Assembly (NCBI GenBank): GCA_003427395.1 | Contig: BFEA01000391.1 | Location: 366,597 to 399,090, forward strand | Source of the DNA: Chara braunii | Lineage: Eukaryota; Streptophyta; Charophyceae; Charales; Characeae | Length of the DNA stretch: 32,494 nt | Direction of reading: 5' to 3' | Part shown: in pieces, positions 1 through 11,462 of the stretch | Layout of the letters: every line of letters begins with the position of its first letter | Position numbering within the stretch: the stretch's first letter is position 1 | Made by a program: the position numbers and the translations under genes | The notes under the pieces: model-generated | Told to the model about the DNA's origin: nothing | The model's database searches: none | Seen by the model: only the letters and a program-made list of their open reading frames with translations

Positions 1-560
1 ACAAGGCGCAACCATGGCAGGCAGATACCATGGAATGACTCACTCCCACCCAGGTATTGCAGGACAAATGTTGAGTCCCATGTGGCAATGATGTTCCTAA
101 GATCTTACAGATTTTGTTTTCATTTCATGGTTCAGTACACCTTTCTGCAGGACCTGCGTTGCCATTTGTACTCACCCTCGTACAACTATGGATTCCTACT
201 CTTGTACTCATAAGCTACTCGTACGCTAGGAGCCCCATACGGCTTTTTTTGTTTAATCCGGTATTGTTTTTTTTTTTTCCTTAAATTTTAATATGAATTT
301 GCAGATGATGCTCAGCCGAATATTGCTTGTTTTTTGCTCTTGCATCACTTTTTTTTTTTTCGGATTTGTTTGATGACTGTTTTATTTTATTTTTTCCGCA
401 CAGGAGCATACAAGACGTACAGGTTCCCATACAGGTTCCCGTACAGATCCTATACAGATATTACTTGTACATTTTGTATGAAAAGGCTCCGTACGTGTAC
501 GTTATGCAACGCAATGCATGAAAAAAAAAATAGTAAACAAGGATTGTCAGAATAATGAAA
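1..560. other. GTAC-rich non-coding stretch
   Basis: No credible gene is seen; the short open frames here are AT-rich and overlap on both strands. GTAC occurs about ten times between 130 and 500, far above the one or two expected. The sites are at roughly 134, 165, 180, 203, 220, 416, 440, 466, 490 and 496. The last cluster sits inside a short tandem repeat. Poly-T runs lie at about 266-280 and 348-360. Function unknown. Confidence 0.5.
413..462. repeat. Degenerate 10-13 bp tandem repeat, TACAGGTTCCC type
   Basis: Three to four imperfect units of the form (G)TACAGGTTCCC, TACAGGTTCCC, GTACAGATCC and TATACAGAT follow one another. This looks like a small decayed minisatellite and accounts for part of the local GTAC enrichment. 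Confidence 0.6.
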
Positions 561-3500
561 GTTATGATGACGAGTGAAATCCTCTAAATAAAAAGATAGC
601 CTGCAGGACCAGCACCGCATGAATATTGGAGCAGGTGGGGGCGCTTGAAAACATGTGCGCCTATGGTCTTCACCCGAAAATAACTCCACTGTGTTATAAT
701 CAGGCGTTATATTCGTTTATAAACTCGGGCATTATATTCAGTAAATTCGTGCAAACTTCCTTTGGTTCCCAAAATTTCGGGAAAAACAAATCAAAAATTT
801 ATGTGAAAAAATATATGTTGTCTAGAATTGCAATGGGACCAACTTTTGGCTGAGATTCATTTCATAATTTCTTATAAACTCAAAAATAAAAACTAAAAAA
901 AAAATCAAATTGAATCATACCCCTTGGAAGTCAAAACCCCTTTTCAACCCCCTTTAAAAATCATGCATACCCCCTTTTCGCACTTTAAAGGCATTCTATT
1001 TGGAAAAAAAAATCACTAAAAACGAAAATATGATATTCTTAGGGTAAGTCGAATATAATACTCAGATGTTATTTTCGGGTGATGAGACAAGGTTTCATCG
1101 CTACGTCGTTTAAAAACTAAAGAGATACTCACTACATGTTTCCACTTTTCTTGCGCAAGTACTCGTGCAGAGGCTTCACCGCTACGCCGGTTGGCGGAGT
1201 GCAAATGCCTACTGCCTCAGCACTTCTAGGAGGCAACCTATAAATAACAAACTTCAGGGGTCCTCAAGTACCGGTTGGGCCGGTTCCGACCTTTCCCAAG
1301 GAACTTGCTCGACTACTATCTTAGGAGATGGAACCATAGTAAGTCAGTATCCCCGGTAACTCAAACTTTAATCAAGTTTAATGTTTTATTTGAAAAGAAC
1401 ATAGTTTATCTCCTAAACAGTTGAGTCAAGAACATGACAAGAAATAGTGATTAAAAATCTAATAATTTCTAGCATCATTATTGCAAGAAGACAAACCTTC
1501 TCTCCAAAAGTTTTAGGTCAATAGCAGACTTTGAAACTCATTTCTTAAAAATATCTCTAAGACCTTACAACTTTTATTTGCATGGTTCGATATATCTTTC
1601 AGAAGAATATGTCAGTAAGGTTTATCAAGATAGTGAAAAAATATAAAACTGAATTTTTTTCTTAAACTCACGAAAATTGACTTAGTCAAAATTTCATTGC
1701 TCGTTGGGTGAGAAAGTGGTTATCTCACTTTCATTATCTTATGTGTTTCCTTGTAAAGTACTGTTAAAATACATCCGAGGTTCCAATCATCGGCCTTCGA
1801 CACGACGCCAGACTATCAGATGGTCCGACATCTTCGAGCCAAAAAAATGCAAAAATATAATATTTTCTTCATACGCTCAATTTCAAGATTTTAGAAAAAA
1901 AAAAAAATTAGTTTTAATGAAATGTTAGTTATAAGTAATGAGATCTTCTGATATGAAAAGATGGTCGGTGAGGTCAACACCTCTTAACCAGCCCAATACC
2001 CCTCAACCTTCATCCAACAAACTTTACGCAATAAATTTTGAAATTCAATAAATTTAGAATATATTTAAGGACAATTACAATTTGAATGTTTAAAAACAGA
2101 AAATGATGGTTGGACTGGATGTTGGAACGAAACTTGCAAGAGGCATTAAGCATTACTCCTCCTCAAATGAAGAATCAATATGCAAAGGATTGTTAACTGT
2201 TGTGGAGTTCATTGCCCGCCATGGTGTCAGAAAAGGAAATGACTGAGACAAAATACTTCGTTAATTAGGCAGTTCCTTACAACAAAATAACATTGGTCAC
2301 AACTTGGAACCCATATAGATCTTGATGTGTTATTTTTCACGGAATGATTTTGACTTCCTAAGTTGCATAAGCGTTCTCGGACTAAGGACCACTATGAAAA
2401 CTATTTTTTAGTTATCGACGCTCTTGAGGAGGACTTGAGCGACCTAAATTAGTTTATGACACCACTATCTATGGGGTGAGGGCGGTACCAACCCATGCGA
2501 AACTATAAAGGTGCAATAATATAGTCACTCTTGTAAGAGTCTCATTAACTTAGGGTATATGAGGGACACGTACCACAAATTACTAAAGGGAAGATGACCC
2601 TTCCTCGCCAAAAAATATGGGCGAGAATGAAAACAAAAAAAAGAGTAGCAATATGCCGCCTTCTTCAAGGATATATACTTAATGACATATTTGTGGAAGA
2701 GTTCACTATGTAAGGGTGGGGGACCCTCACTGCATATTGCGGAGGTAGATCCAACAAACCAAATTTCACAACCTGACTATACGCATATTTAAAGATGAAA
2801 CCGGTCCGTGGTAATAAATCTTGAACCTCTTACTAGTCTCAGAGAGACTTTTTTCGATTTCTTGGTTGTCGATTTTTTGGTTCAGTTGAAGGCGTGCTAC
2901 CTCTCCTTAGGTAAGGACATTAGTTTAGGTCCCTTATTCCAAGACAATATATCCATGGAATGGTTGACCTAAAACATTTTCAGCCATAACTTTAAAAAAT
3001 GGTTCTTGAAGCTCAAAATAAATGGTCTTGTTTACCATTGTTCTGAGGTTAGTGATCTCCGTAAAGGAATATATCGTCAGTAGTTTCTTGAGCAGGAAAC
3101 TTTAAATAACTTTTCATCTTTCATTTGATATGGTTATGATTGCAACCAGCGTGGTTCGATTACGGAAGGATTCCCTAAGACACTTGTTCACCAGCGTCAT
3201 GATTGAGAATACCAAGTTATACCCTTCTGCTAAGCATCCGAGAGAAGTCACACTTCTTGATAGTCGCAGCAATGGAAACAAATATGTTAAAAAACGAAAA
3301 AGTCTCAGACATGATGTACAACCAAATAAAACAAATCATCAGTCGAAACTCTGAATTTTCTTTTAAGAACGTTCACCTGATGAAACGAAAAACCATAGTC
3401 GACGGTTTCATCAAATTTTGATGTCTCGTCTGCATCGTTTGTTTATTCCCTCATAACCCAGACAAGCCAGATTCGACCATCAAATATCAGAAGTAGGATT

Positions 3501-4180
3501 CAAAGGTTCAACCTAAACGCCCAAATTTTTTTGAATTGATAATTCTACGTTCGACTGAAAAAATGAAGCACAAATCTTTTTGTTTTTCAATATTTTTATT
3601 GAGTTTTTATAAATGAAATATCCTTAGATATAAAAAATCATATTTTCATTTGTCCAAAGTCTATTTAAGGGAATTTTTTGTCAGTTTATAGACGTTTTTC
3701 AAACTTATATCAAAATTTTCCTACATTTTTCAACACTCTCCTACTTCGTTTTAACTTTCATAAAATAATATGCAACTATGTGTTTGCAATGTTAGATTTT
3801 TCTTCAACTATATGTTTACATGTTGTCGGTGTGAATACCCTTGTTTTTGCAAATGACAAAAAATAAGCTTAGTTTGAAGTTTGAGTATACCACGTGAGTC
3901 GTGACAGTGTTGTTGTTTACGTTGATTGGATGGGTGACTGAAAGTGGAGAGTGGGTGGGCGCATAGACTTAAGGTGCGAGTGATCTCTTCTTTTGTTGAT
4001 GATTGAAAAACCTGCGTAGTTGCACACCAATTTTGACTTTCGCTTAAACCAGGATTAAAAAGGATTTTGTCTCTTGATAGGTGCGTTTGCCGGTGACTCG
4101 CTCATACGTGAGGAGGGCGACATCAACAAAAATGTGATTTTGAAAGCATGTTTGTAGATTTGCGCATCGCGCAGTATCCT
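561..4180. other. AT-rich intergenic DNA, no recognisable gene
   Basis: I see no coding signal in this 3.6 kb. Open frames are all under 80 codons, without recognisable motifs, and stops are frequent in all frames. Around 2,540-2,700 two short frames read as faintly protein-like, but they are interrupted and I could not assign them. Part of this may be an old transposon decayed beyond recognition. Confidence 0.5.
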
Positions 4181-4940
4181 TTTGTTTAGGTGTCTGGTAG
4201 CGCTAAGCGCAGACTTGGGCCTACTACTATTGGTTGCAGTACCGGACTTTCATTTGGGAGATTCAGTGATCGAAGCCAGCGAGCGACAACGCGGGACCGT
4301 CGGAGTGCCGCGAAGGGACCGTTGGGTCGAGGGTCCGGAGAGGGTATCCCCCATGGTTTCTGTGGCCGCAGGGTCGGAGTTTTTTTCTTGTCTTATGGTT
4401 TTATCTTTATCTTTCCCATGAGTACTATTTCATATTATTATTGTTATTATTTTTTATATTTTTCTTTTACGAGTCCGACGCAACACTAAAAAAAACAACA
4501 ATGGTTGATGGACATCAAGACAGTGAGTGATTAGGCCGATGAGGCGGACGAAGCCATGTGGAGTTGGCCATCAGCGACCACTCACTTTGTCACCCACATC
4601 ATGTCGGGAGAGGTTTAAGTGTGAACATACCCGTCGGGGTCCGAAAATGTAAAGAACCATATCCGGGCTCTGTGAGAAGGCGGTTGTTGCGGCTGCCTAC
4701 GAGGAAACCCCTTTCGACGTTTTGCTCTTCAAAGTTAACATGAAGTATTTACTACTACCACCGGGATTTGCACCAGGCCATGTTGAAGCCTTGCTGCAGG
4801 GCCATGCCCTTGACTCTTCCGACAGGCTGCCTATGTGAGAACTGCCTGTTGAGGGCTTAAGTGGCGACAAGTTAGCCTAGGTATATTGGGCAGAAGGGCG
4901 CTGCAACGGAGGACCACGACGATACTATGTTACAAAACGT
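4181..4940. other. GC-richer non-coding segment
   Basis: Base composition rises sharply compared with the preceding 3.6 kb. The open frames at 4,182-4,489 overlap each other in two frames and show no domain, so I do not call a gene. The segment leads into the degenerate repeat that follows. Confidence 0.35.
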
Positions 4941-4944
4941 CCGT

Positions 4945-5830
4945 TGGACCTGGGCATAGGGCGAAAAAGGCAGGCCATGTAGGTGGCGGGTTCCCTAAGA
5001 GGTTTTCCCTCAAGATAGTCGGAGCATGCAACAATGTCTTTTACGGCTGTGGAACCACATGCTGCAGGAGGAGGCCGCAGTTATACTGTTGTGCAACGTT
5101 CATCGGACTTGCGTATAGGGCGAGAGGTTGATCGGGCCGACCAGTCACTAAATGCCTTCGACTCTTCTCACATAGTAGTTAGAGCTGTTGACCACGACGG
5201 TGCGCTACTGAAGTCGGGTGTTATCGGACTAAGGACTGTGAGGGCGCAGCAATGGAGGCAAAAAGTGGGAGGAACGGACCCGGACGCGAACTCGAGCCGG
5301 GTACATTTGACAAAGGAAGAAACGCAGATGGCGGGGTGGTGAGCCGGAGCGCAACAAGGACGAAAGAACGCTCGCAATACTTCACAATTTTAGGCGAGGA
5401 AAGAGGCGATTCTGAGGGATTTGCATAGGGCGAATTGGATGGTAGTGTTAGTTATAGCTCTAGATTAATGAGATAGGAGTTATTAAGAAAAGGCAGTTGT
5501 GCAAGGATATGGAGAAAGGGGAAGAGGGGAATGAAAAAAAAAACTTCGTCCACTCGTTCGGGGTGGATCTGGGCGAGTGAGGAACTGTCTCGAGGGTTTT
5601 GACATAAGGCGAACCAGATTAAAAAGTTAGTTCGAGTAGAGAGTTAGTAGACAAAGAATTAGAAAGTAAAGGTGGTGCGAGGAGGTAGAGAAAGAGAAGA
5701 TATGACAAAGAGGGGGATTATGTAGTTTACTCGTTCTGAACTGAAGCCAACATGTGAGGACACGAGTTGGAAGTTTTTTGAGGCAGCGAATCAAATGGTG
5801 AGCCCAAATTATGACATAACGGGTTAGTTA
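4945..5830. repeat. Degenerate tandem repeat with CATAGGGCGAA-type motif
   Basis: The motif CATAGGGCGAA and close variants recur at about 4,953, 5,113, 5,422, 5,602 and 5,812, at spacings of roughly 155-310 bp. The best pair is 5,420-5,599 against 5,600-5,780, where the homology continues through a purine-rich middle and an ACTCGTTC end. Older units are visible only through the motif. No coding potential is evident; the 102-codon frame at 5,034-5,342 runs through repeat sequence. Confidence 0.5.
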
Positions 5831-6585
5831 TGTTCTACCGAAAGACGTAGCCGCTGCCTATCTTTTTGCGTGCACGACTGGGAAACAGATGTGTTTTCCC
5901 GTTCTCCACCGAGAGATTTACTCTGAACTTAGCTCATCCTATTACAGAGACATGAGAAAGGAAACTTAGATGACGACCTAGAAATGCGGAATGAATCGAA
6001 AGTTGAGTTGAATGCCGAGCTGTGAGGTCGTCGGTGGGTTCGAACGTGGGAATTTCCTTGAGCGTCGAACTGTCGACTCCGAGTGAGTACAAACAAGAGG
6101 AAGGGCGAGATCGGGAGAAAGACGCTTACCTTGGCGGAAGCACCTTCCCATATTCTAGCGAGAGTTTTCCTTGCGATCATGATGCTAATTAACTTCAAGT
6201 TTAGAGTTGCGATCTCGATCTAGGCATTAGTCCTCCTTCGAGCCGGTGGTCTTAATGTACCTGCTCGCTTGCTACTTGTTGCCATCACGGTCTTCGTCTT
6301 AGCCGATGAGCCATCTAAGCCTTACGAGTAAGCTAGATTCAGTGGGCGGTCAGGTGCACTCAAAGAACGAACGAGTCGGTAGGCGCTGCTTCGAGTCAAA
6401 GCACGGGCAAATTTTGTTCACAGTCACTGGAGTGAGCGGATACAGCTACCTGGGCTTGATTCTGAGTCATGCTCACACCTTGCCGTTGAAACCGGCATCC
6501 GCAGGAGGAGTTCACCTTCGACCCAAGAAGCCAGTCTTTGTGACGTCTCGGTGACTCGCTGGTGCTTTTGCTGAACGACTTGTGC

Positions 6586-6618
6586 AGTGCTACACATTGC
6601 GTGTTACTGTGTAGCGCT
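6586..6618. repeat. Perfect inverted repeat (hairpin)
   Basis: The arms GCTACACA (6,589-6,596) and TGTGTAGC (6,608-6,615) are exactly complementary across an 11-nt loop. They extend outward by AGT/GCT with one T-G pair, to 11 bp. Confidence 0.7.
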
Positions 6619-7713
6619 AAAAATGTTACCTTGTTACGTTGAGTTGCTTATTAAGACTCGAAGTTGTCTGGCTACAACATTGCTGCGTGTTTCGCCTACT
6701 AAGTATTATGTTGTTGCGCACCCTATCGTTGTGCAGTAGCAATCGCAGTTATTTGAGCGCAACCATTCGAGGTTGCATAATAACAACTTGATTAGAGGGC
6801 AAACGTTACGGTTTTGGGAAGTTATCAAGTCGCATCAGAAGGTTGTTGTTGTGAATTGAAGGGTCGTAAGAGAGTCAACAACCGAAAGTTTGACTTCGCT
6901 TTGACCAAGCTGCTAATGCATTATGGCCATCATTGCGGGGCCCTCAAGCGCATCAAGTCAACAAGGCCCTTTGTTGGGAGTTAAGTTGTCCCTCTCCTGT
7001 ATTGCGAGAGTTTGAAACCTCTTCTTCTGCCCTTCTTAATCTAAGTCTAATCCTATTCAGAGAGGAAGGCGGCGGGCGGGATTGCAACCCATAGGACCGC
7101 AACAAGACTTTGTGGGGTGTCTGCCCACCGATTGCGGAAGCTCTGCCGGAACTCAGGGGGAGTTCTGGAGGCAGGGAACGGAGAGGTAACTATTGCTTTC
7201 TCTCTATAAAGCCAGTTATAACCCTTATTTGTAATTCTTTCTATGAATGACTTAGTATATGAATTGCATCCCTACTTTGTTTGCCTTTCAGGACGCAAAC
7301 CAGACTTAACTAAAGGAATGATTGTGCAAGTTAAGTTTCAACTTTATTATGTTAACTGAAAGCAGATTGTGAAAAAGGATTGCATCTGGGGAAAGGTGGG
7401 AGGAAGGTTGTATTGCTTGTGTCTGATTGAGTTAGAGGAGTTAAACTATATTTTGACAGATGGCGATTCTGGCGATCCATCCTGAATAGAGGAGATTCTG
7501 TCAGAGGTCTGCCTTTTCTTTGGGCACTGACTTAGAGGTGGACTTAAACTTAGTTGGCAGATAACTTTTGAGTGAGAATGTGTTATGGAGATTTATTCCC
7601 CATTCATTGATAGTCTAGCCATGGGCATTGACCTGTTTTGTGTTACAGGTCCTATTGATCGATTCGATTCAAGATTTTGACTAGATTCAGTTTATTCCCA
7701 CAAGGATCATATT

Positions 7714-7732
7714 CTGTTATCATTGATAACAG
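7714..7732. repeat. Perfect 8-bp hairpin with 3-nt loop
   Basis: CTGTTATC and GATAACAG are separated by ATT. A second hairpin, ACCTGT/ACAGGT, lies just upstream near 7,630-7,650. Both sit in AT-rich non-coding DNA. Confidence 0.7.
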
Positions 7733-8200
7733 GTCGGTTGTCGATTCATCGATTTACGACTCAACTCCAATCTGCTCTAGTTACCCAACATGAAGGCTTA
7801 AGCCCTAGTGGTTTTAATTATTTTATTAAGGTTTTCACCCGGGCTTTTATTGAATGACCATTCAACAAAGGTGCTGAGTATTTATTTTGGAAGGTTGGAC
7901 AAAGGCTGGGACTTGCATGGTTTAAGCAAGGGGTATGAGTATAAAGAATGATTAATGTTGACCCCGTGTAGTGTGTGGACTTTTGGTTCAATATTTCCTG
8001 TGATTGCATATATGTTTGTGATTCGGACTTTGGATTTGACTGTCTGCGATTACACACATATATATGGTTGGAAGGAGTCACACTGTGATTGTGAGAAGTG
8101 ATCGTCACGTATTTATAATCCTTTATATATATATATGTACATACATATACATTGAGTGTTCGCACGATATATTATGACAGTGCGCAAAGGTTAAACAGAT

Positions 8201-8800
8201 TATGCGTTTGTCAGAAAAGGGAAACCCTCTTTATTTGTTTTTTAAGAGTTATATAGTTGGACATCGTAGTCTGTGGCAGCCTTCAAAGTCAAACCCCTTG
8301 AGTTCGCTCCAGGCCCTGGATGATGGTTGTGGTCTCCAGGGTGATAAGAGACGATTACCACTACAGGTACGAACCTGTACCATCCACTCTCCGCAGGGTG
8401 CAGAAGAGGGTGTGGTTCTCAAGCGCACATGATGGTTGTTCACCGTCGAGAGATTAACCCCTCAAGGCGTGTGTCAGTCGACACTTGAGTGTCGAACATG
8501 AACCTCGAGATTATCGAGGACCTCGTGATTATGGGTACTACATAGTACGTCACCGTTGTGACCACTTGTGTAAGCACGCATTGCTAATCGATATGAGAAG
8601 GTCGTGCATTCGTGCAGTTTTATACTAAATCTAGCGTGAGACGCCCATCCGATTTTCACGTCGGAAGGTTATGGGTTGGCTACACAAAAGGACTAGGGGT
8701 GTTGTTATGTTGTTTGTTTTGTGTTGTTCCGCTCGTGTGTGTGTGTGTGTTTTATTTTTGTGTTTTAAGCGTGATGTAACGAATGATAATTGGGATGCGC
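8201..8800. other. Hairpin cluster, no gene
   Basis: Several perfect short inverted repeats lie close together: CAGGT/ACCTG near 8,365-8,378, TCGACACT/AGTGTCGA at 8,478-8,495, and CCTCGA/TCGAGG near 8,503-8,520. A GT dinucleotide run follows near 8,735-8,750. The open frames (at most 76 codons) overlap on both strands and are not supported. Confidence 0.5.
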
Positions 8801-9105
8801 CCTAGTCGACCGACGACGAGTCGCGCTTGGGACTTCAACCCCCAGTGTGTCGGTTCGCATGTGGGTATGATAAAGGAGTGAGACCACGCGTACCCCCTAT
8901 GCTACAATGTACGAGAAAAAACCTCGGCTAGTCCACCTCTACGATTCCAACTGATTAGCTTTCGTATTATGGACTGGTAGCGCGACAGGGATATGCCCAC
9001 GGAAGGGAGATGACAGCTCCCGCATGTGGAGGTAAAGTTGTACCTCGTGTTGACCCTATCATGTCGTAGGGGCTCGTGAGAGGTATGGCTGACAAACCCG
9101 GCAGG
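8801..9105 (+). repeat. Dispersed repeat X, copy 1
   Basis: This segment aligns in the same orientation with 14,462-14,750. Shared blocks include AGTYGACCGACG near the start, CCACCTCTACGATT versus CTACCTCTATGATT, GACAGGGATATGCCC versus GATAGGGATACGCC, and CCTATCATGTCGTA at 9,055-9,068 and 14,704-14,717. Spacing between the blocks is preserved to within about 12 bp, so the copies are homologous but old. Nothing coding is recognised. Confidence 0.65.
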
Positions 9106-9189
9106 AGTGGTTTGCAAGAACTCGATGTGTATCGCAATGACGACCAACTCCTACGTGACGCAGCAGTACGTGAGACTTATGCGCTCAAC

Positions 9190-9675
9190 AACGTAGTTTT
9201 CAAAGAATTCGATGTATGATGCGAATATGCTGAAGTATGTAATATGTGTAGTACAAATAATAATTAAGATATAAATTTATACTTGACACAAAGTTGAAGA
9301 TATTGACTTGTTAAAAACATGCATATCACTTTTACATAAAAGATATCAACAATATATTAATCAGTACAAAACGAAGTATCATACACAAAATAAAATTATT
9401 ATATATATATAATTTTTAAATGATAAGTAAATTTTATTTGTATGTTTTTTTTTAATTATTTATATAATATTTATTTATGTATAGTGTTAGAATGAAAGAG
9501 AGAGGGAGAAAGTGTGAGAGAGAAAGAGAGAGTTAAGCTTCACCTTCTATATGAGGGACTTTCAAAAGCGGTCCGATTAATTACAATGCAGACTTCAATA
9601 GCGTAACTTTCATTATCTAGCATAAAGAAAGAGTGACTATCTGTCGAAAATACAATAATATAGATAAAGTGAATC
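9190..9675. other. AT-rich non-coding DNA with a GA-rich tract
   Basis: About 9,190-9,480 is strongly AT-rich, with a TATATATATA run near 9,400. A GAGA/GAAAG purine tract follows at about 9,496-9,532. No gene is seen. Confidence 0.5.
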
Positions 9676-9678
9676 TTG

Positions 9679-9863
9679 ATAGTATTTTCTTTGACATTAA
9701 CTACTTACCTACTGGGCGATACTGAGTCCTTTAAGGTGTTATTATCGACAAACGTGTTTATCGACAAACATTTCATTATTGACGATACGGAGTCACTTTC
9801 ATTATCGATAAACGTCTCATTATTGACGATAATGATAGTATTTTTTTTAACATTAACTACTTT
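9679..9863 (+). repeat. Small nested duplication
   Basis: A 30-bp segment beginning GATAGTATTTT and ending CATTAACTACTT occurs at 9,679-9,708 and, with two or three changes, at 9,834-9,863. Between them, TTATCGACAAACG-like and CATTATTGACGATA-like words are repeated two or three times. The 83-codon frame across it is repeat-derived, and I do not consider it a gene. Confidence 0.6.
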
Positions 9864-9929
9864 AATACAAAACCTCATGTTTATATTTCGAATGGGTACA
9901 CTTTTGTTAATCATAACAACATTGTAAAA

Positions 9930-10530
9930 AAACGACCCCCCATAAGCACTACCTTACGCAAAACAATTTTTTTTTGTCAATGCCTAGTCCTTCACAGTCT
10001 CGCCGCTTATAGTCTCAGTTGAACCACTCTTTTTACTATCAATATGGTAGCTCCAATTGACACCAAGGTGCTACCTCATAATGCATAACTTATTGATTAT
10101 ATCAAGAAATAGTGAGTACCTGCTCACCAGGGAAATATTTTAGGCAGAAAAAAAAAAATCAACATTTTCCTTGAACTCCATTCCTAACATATTAACAATG
10201 CTAAGTTCTGCAACTGCCTTGGTGAAAGACACGTACAACTTCGGTATATAATTTAGTGATTGTACGTTGAAAAAATTGTATATTCTGATCATAGCAATCA
10301 AGTAAATAAAATCGAGTTCTCGTAGCTCGTTCCTTAATCTCAATCTCTAGACTACTAGCAACGCCTTAGCTTTCAGTGTACCAGATAATAGTGAATGTTT
10401 ATTACTTTATTACAAATATTAAGAATTATACTTTAAGAGAGTACACGACTACCGAGTCATATGGATGATGCCCGCAGGTCCCGAATCACCTTCAATTACC
10501 TCGTTTGTATCTGCGTCCCAATTTCAAATT
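9930..10530. other. Non-coding DNA, nothing recognised
   Basis: Moderately AT-rich sequence with open frames under 70 codons and no repeats that I could detect. I see nothing in it that supports a gene. Confidence 0.4.
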
Positions 10531-10592
10531 GGTCCCACTTGATCCCAAGGTAATCCCAAGATGGTCCCAAGTGGTCCTAGGTAGTCCCACAC
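10531..10592 (+). repeat. About 11-bp tandem repeat, GATGGTCCCAA type
   Basis: Six imperfect units read TGGTCCCAC, TGATCCCAAG, GTAATCCCAA, GATGGTCCCAA, GTGGTCCTAG and GTAGTCCCAC. This is a short decayed minisatellite at the edge of the GC-rich block that follows. Confidence 0.65.
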
Positions 10593-10639
10593 CATCGCCC
10601 ATAACACAAAATGGTTCAGAACTCAAAACCGCTCACACT

Positions 10640-11460
10640 GCATGACGGAAAAAAAAATAAGGTGGCCCTGACTCAAAATCGCACGTGCCACAAGCCCCAA
10701 TAACTATTCTGCCGCGTGCATCCACTCAGCACTCTCTTCATGCCGCGGATCCATGCACCACTACCGCACGATCCCAACGTGCACCAGTGCTAGCCCAACC
10801 TCTAGGCCGCACTGGAACCCAACATAGTCGCTGCGCACCACAAAAAAAAGAATTGCCGCTCGTCGCACCCTCAAAACCGGTACCACGACTACCGTGCGGC
10901 ACCACCGCCAAATCTCATACCAAAATAATAGCTCCTCTAAGTTGTAAAATCCCGGCAACACTGCCCTTTAGAAAGTGTGTCACCGGCGTACCTCCAATCG
11001 GACAACATCCCTCTATACACAAAAAAGGTTGACGCGACATGGTAAAACAAGCAGTATTTGCCCCACAAAAATGATTGTTGTCACTACATCAATAATCCAG
11101 TAGTAAGCCGCCCCACATAATAAACAATTTGCTGCCGTTAAACATACAACATTTTCCAAACCTCACTATCGTTGCCACCGCCAATTTCGGCAACATGATC
11201 CCATTCGATATATTGTCGTTGCCGTGCCGCTGAGCAGTACTTCCCCACACTCAAAAAAAAAACATCGGCGCCGCACGACAAATCCGGCAGCACCTTCCCT
11301 TAGGAAGGTCTTGATGTCGCGCAATAGACCGATAACACCTTCCCCTAGGAAGGTTTTGATGTCGCAGCGACAGTCTGACAACACAACCTTACTGAAATAG
11401 GTGTCGCTTGCTGCACAGTCCGGACCTTAACGCAGCCCACTGGCTGCAACATCCATGCAG
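10640..11460. repeat. GC-rich degenerate repeat block
   Basis: CGGCA, CCGCAC and GCCGC words recur every few tens of bases, with A-runs between them. The block holds frames of 115 codons (plus) and 66-72 codons (minus), all low in complexity. The minus frame at 11,166-11,384 repeats a 15-residue unit containing DIKTFL twice, because the DNA below it repeats with a 45-bp period. I treat the block as old tandem repeat rather than coding sequence. Confidence 0.4.
11291..11390 (+). repeat. 45-bp tandem repeat with internal palindrome
   Basis: Units start at 11,291 and 11,336, with a decayed third near 11,384. Each of the first two begins with CACCTTCCC, then TTAGGAAGGT or CTAGGAAGGT, forming an ACCTTCC/GGAAGGT hairpin. 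TTTTGATGTCGC or its variant follows. The 45-bp period is a multiple of three, which keeps a minus-strand frame open. Confidence 0.65.
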
Positions 11461-11462
11461 AG

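Larger units (their letters stand above)
5831..8200. other. Non-coding segment with hairpins; no gene seen
   Basis: The open frames are short (at most 89 codons, apart from an AT-rich 115-codon minus frame at 7,818-8,165) and carry no recognisable domains. Notable structures are an 11-bp stem at 6,586-6,618 with one T-G pair, a GGTTGTTG/CAACAACC pair near 6,841-6,884, and an 8-bp stem at 7,714-7,732. A TATA-like CTATAAAG lies at about 7,204. Confidence 0.4.

Noticed and set aside
2540-2700. Protein-like short frames
   Set aside because: Two frames of about 35 codons each with stops between them; no motif recognised, and AT-rich chance is sufficient.
4525-4560. Hammerhead-ribozyme-like core around CCGATGAGGCGGACGAAG
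   Set aside because: The invariant CTGATGA and GAAA boxes are both altered, and I could not find the flanking stems.
6030-6060. GGTTCGAA resembling a tRNA B box
   Set aside because: No matching A box, acceptor stem or T-stem complement at the right distance.
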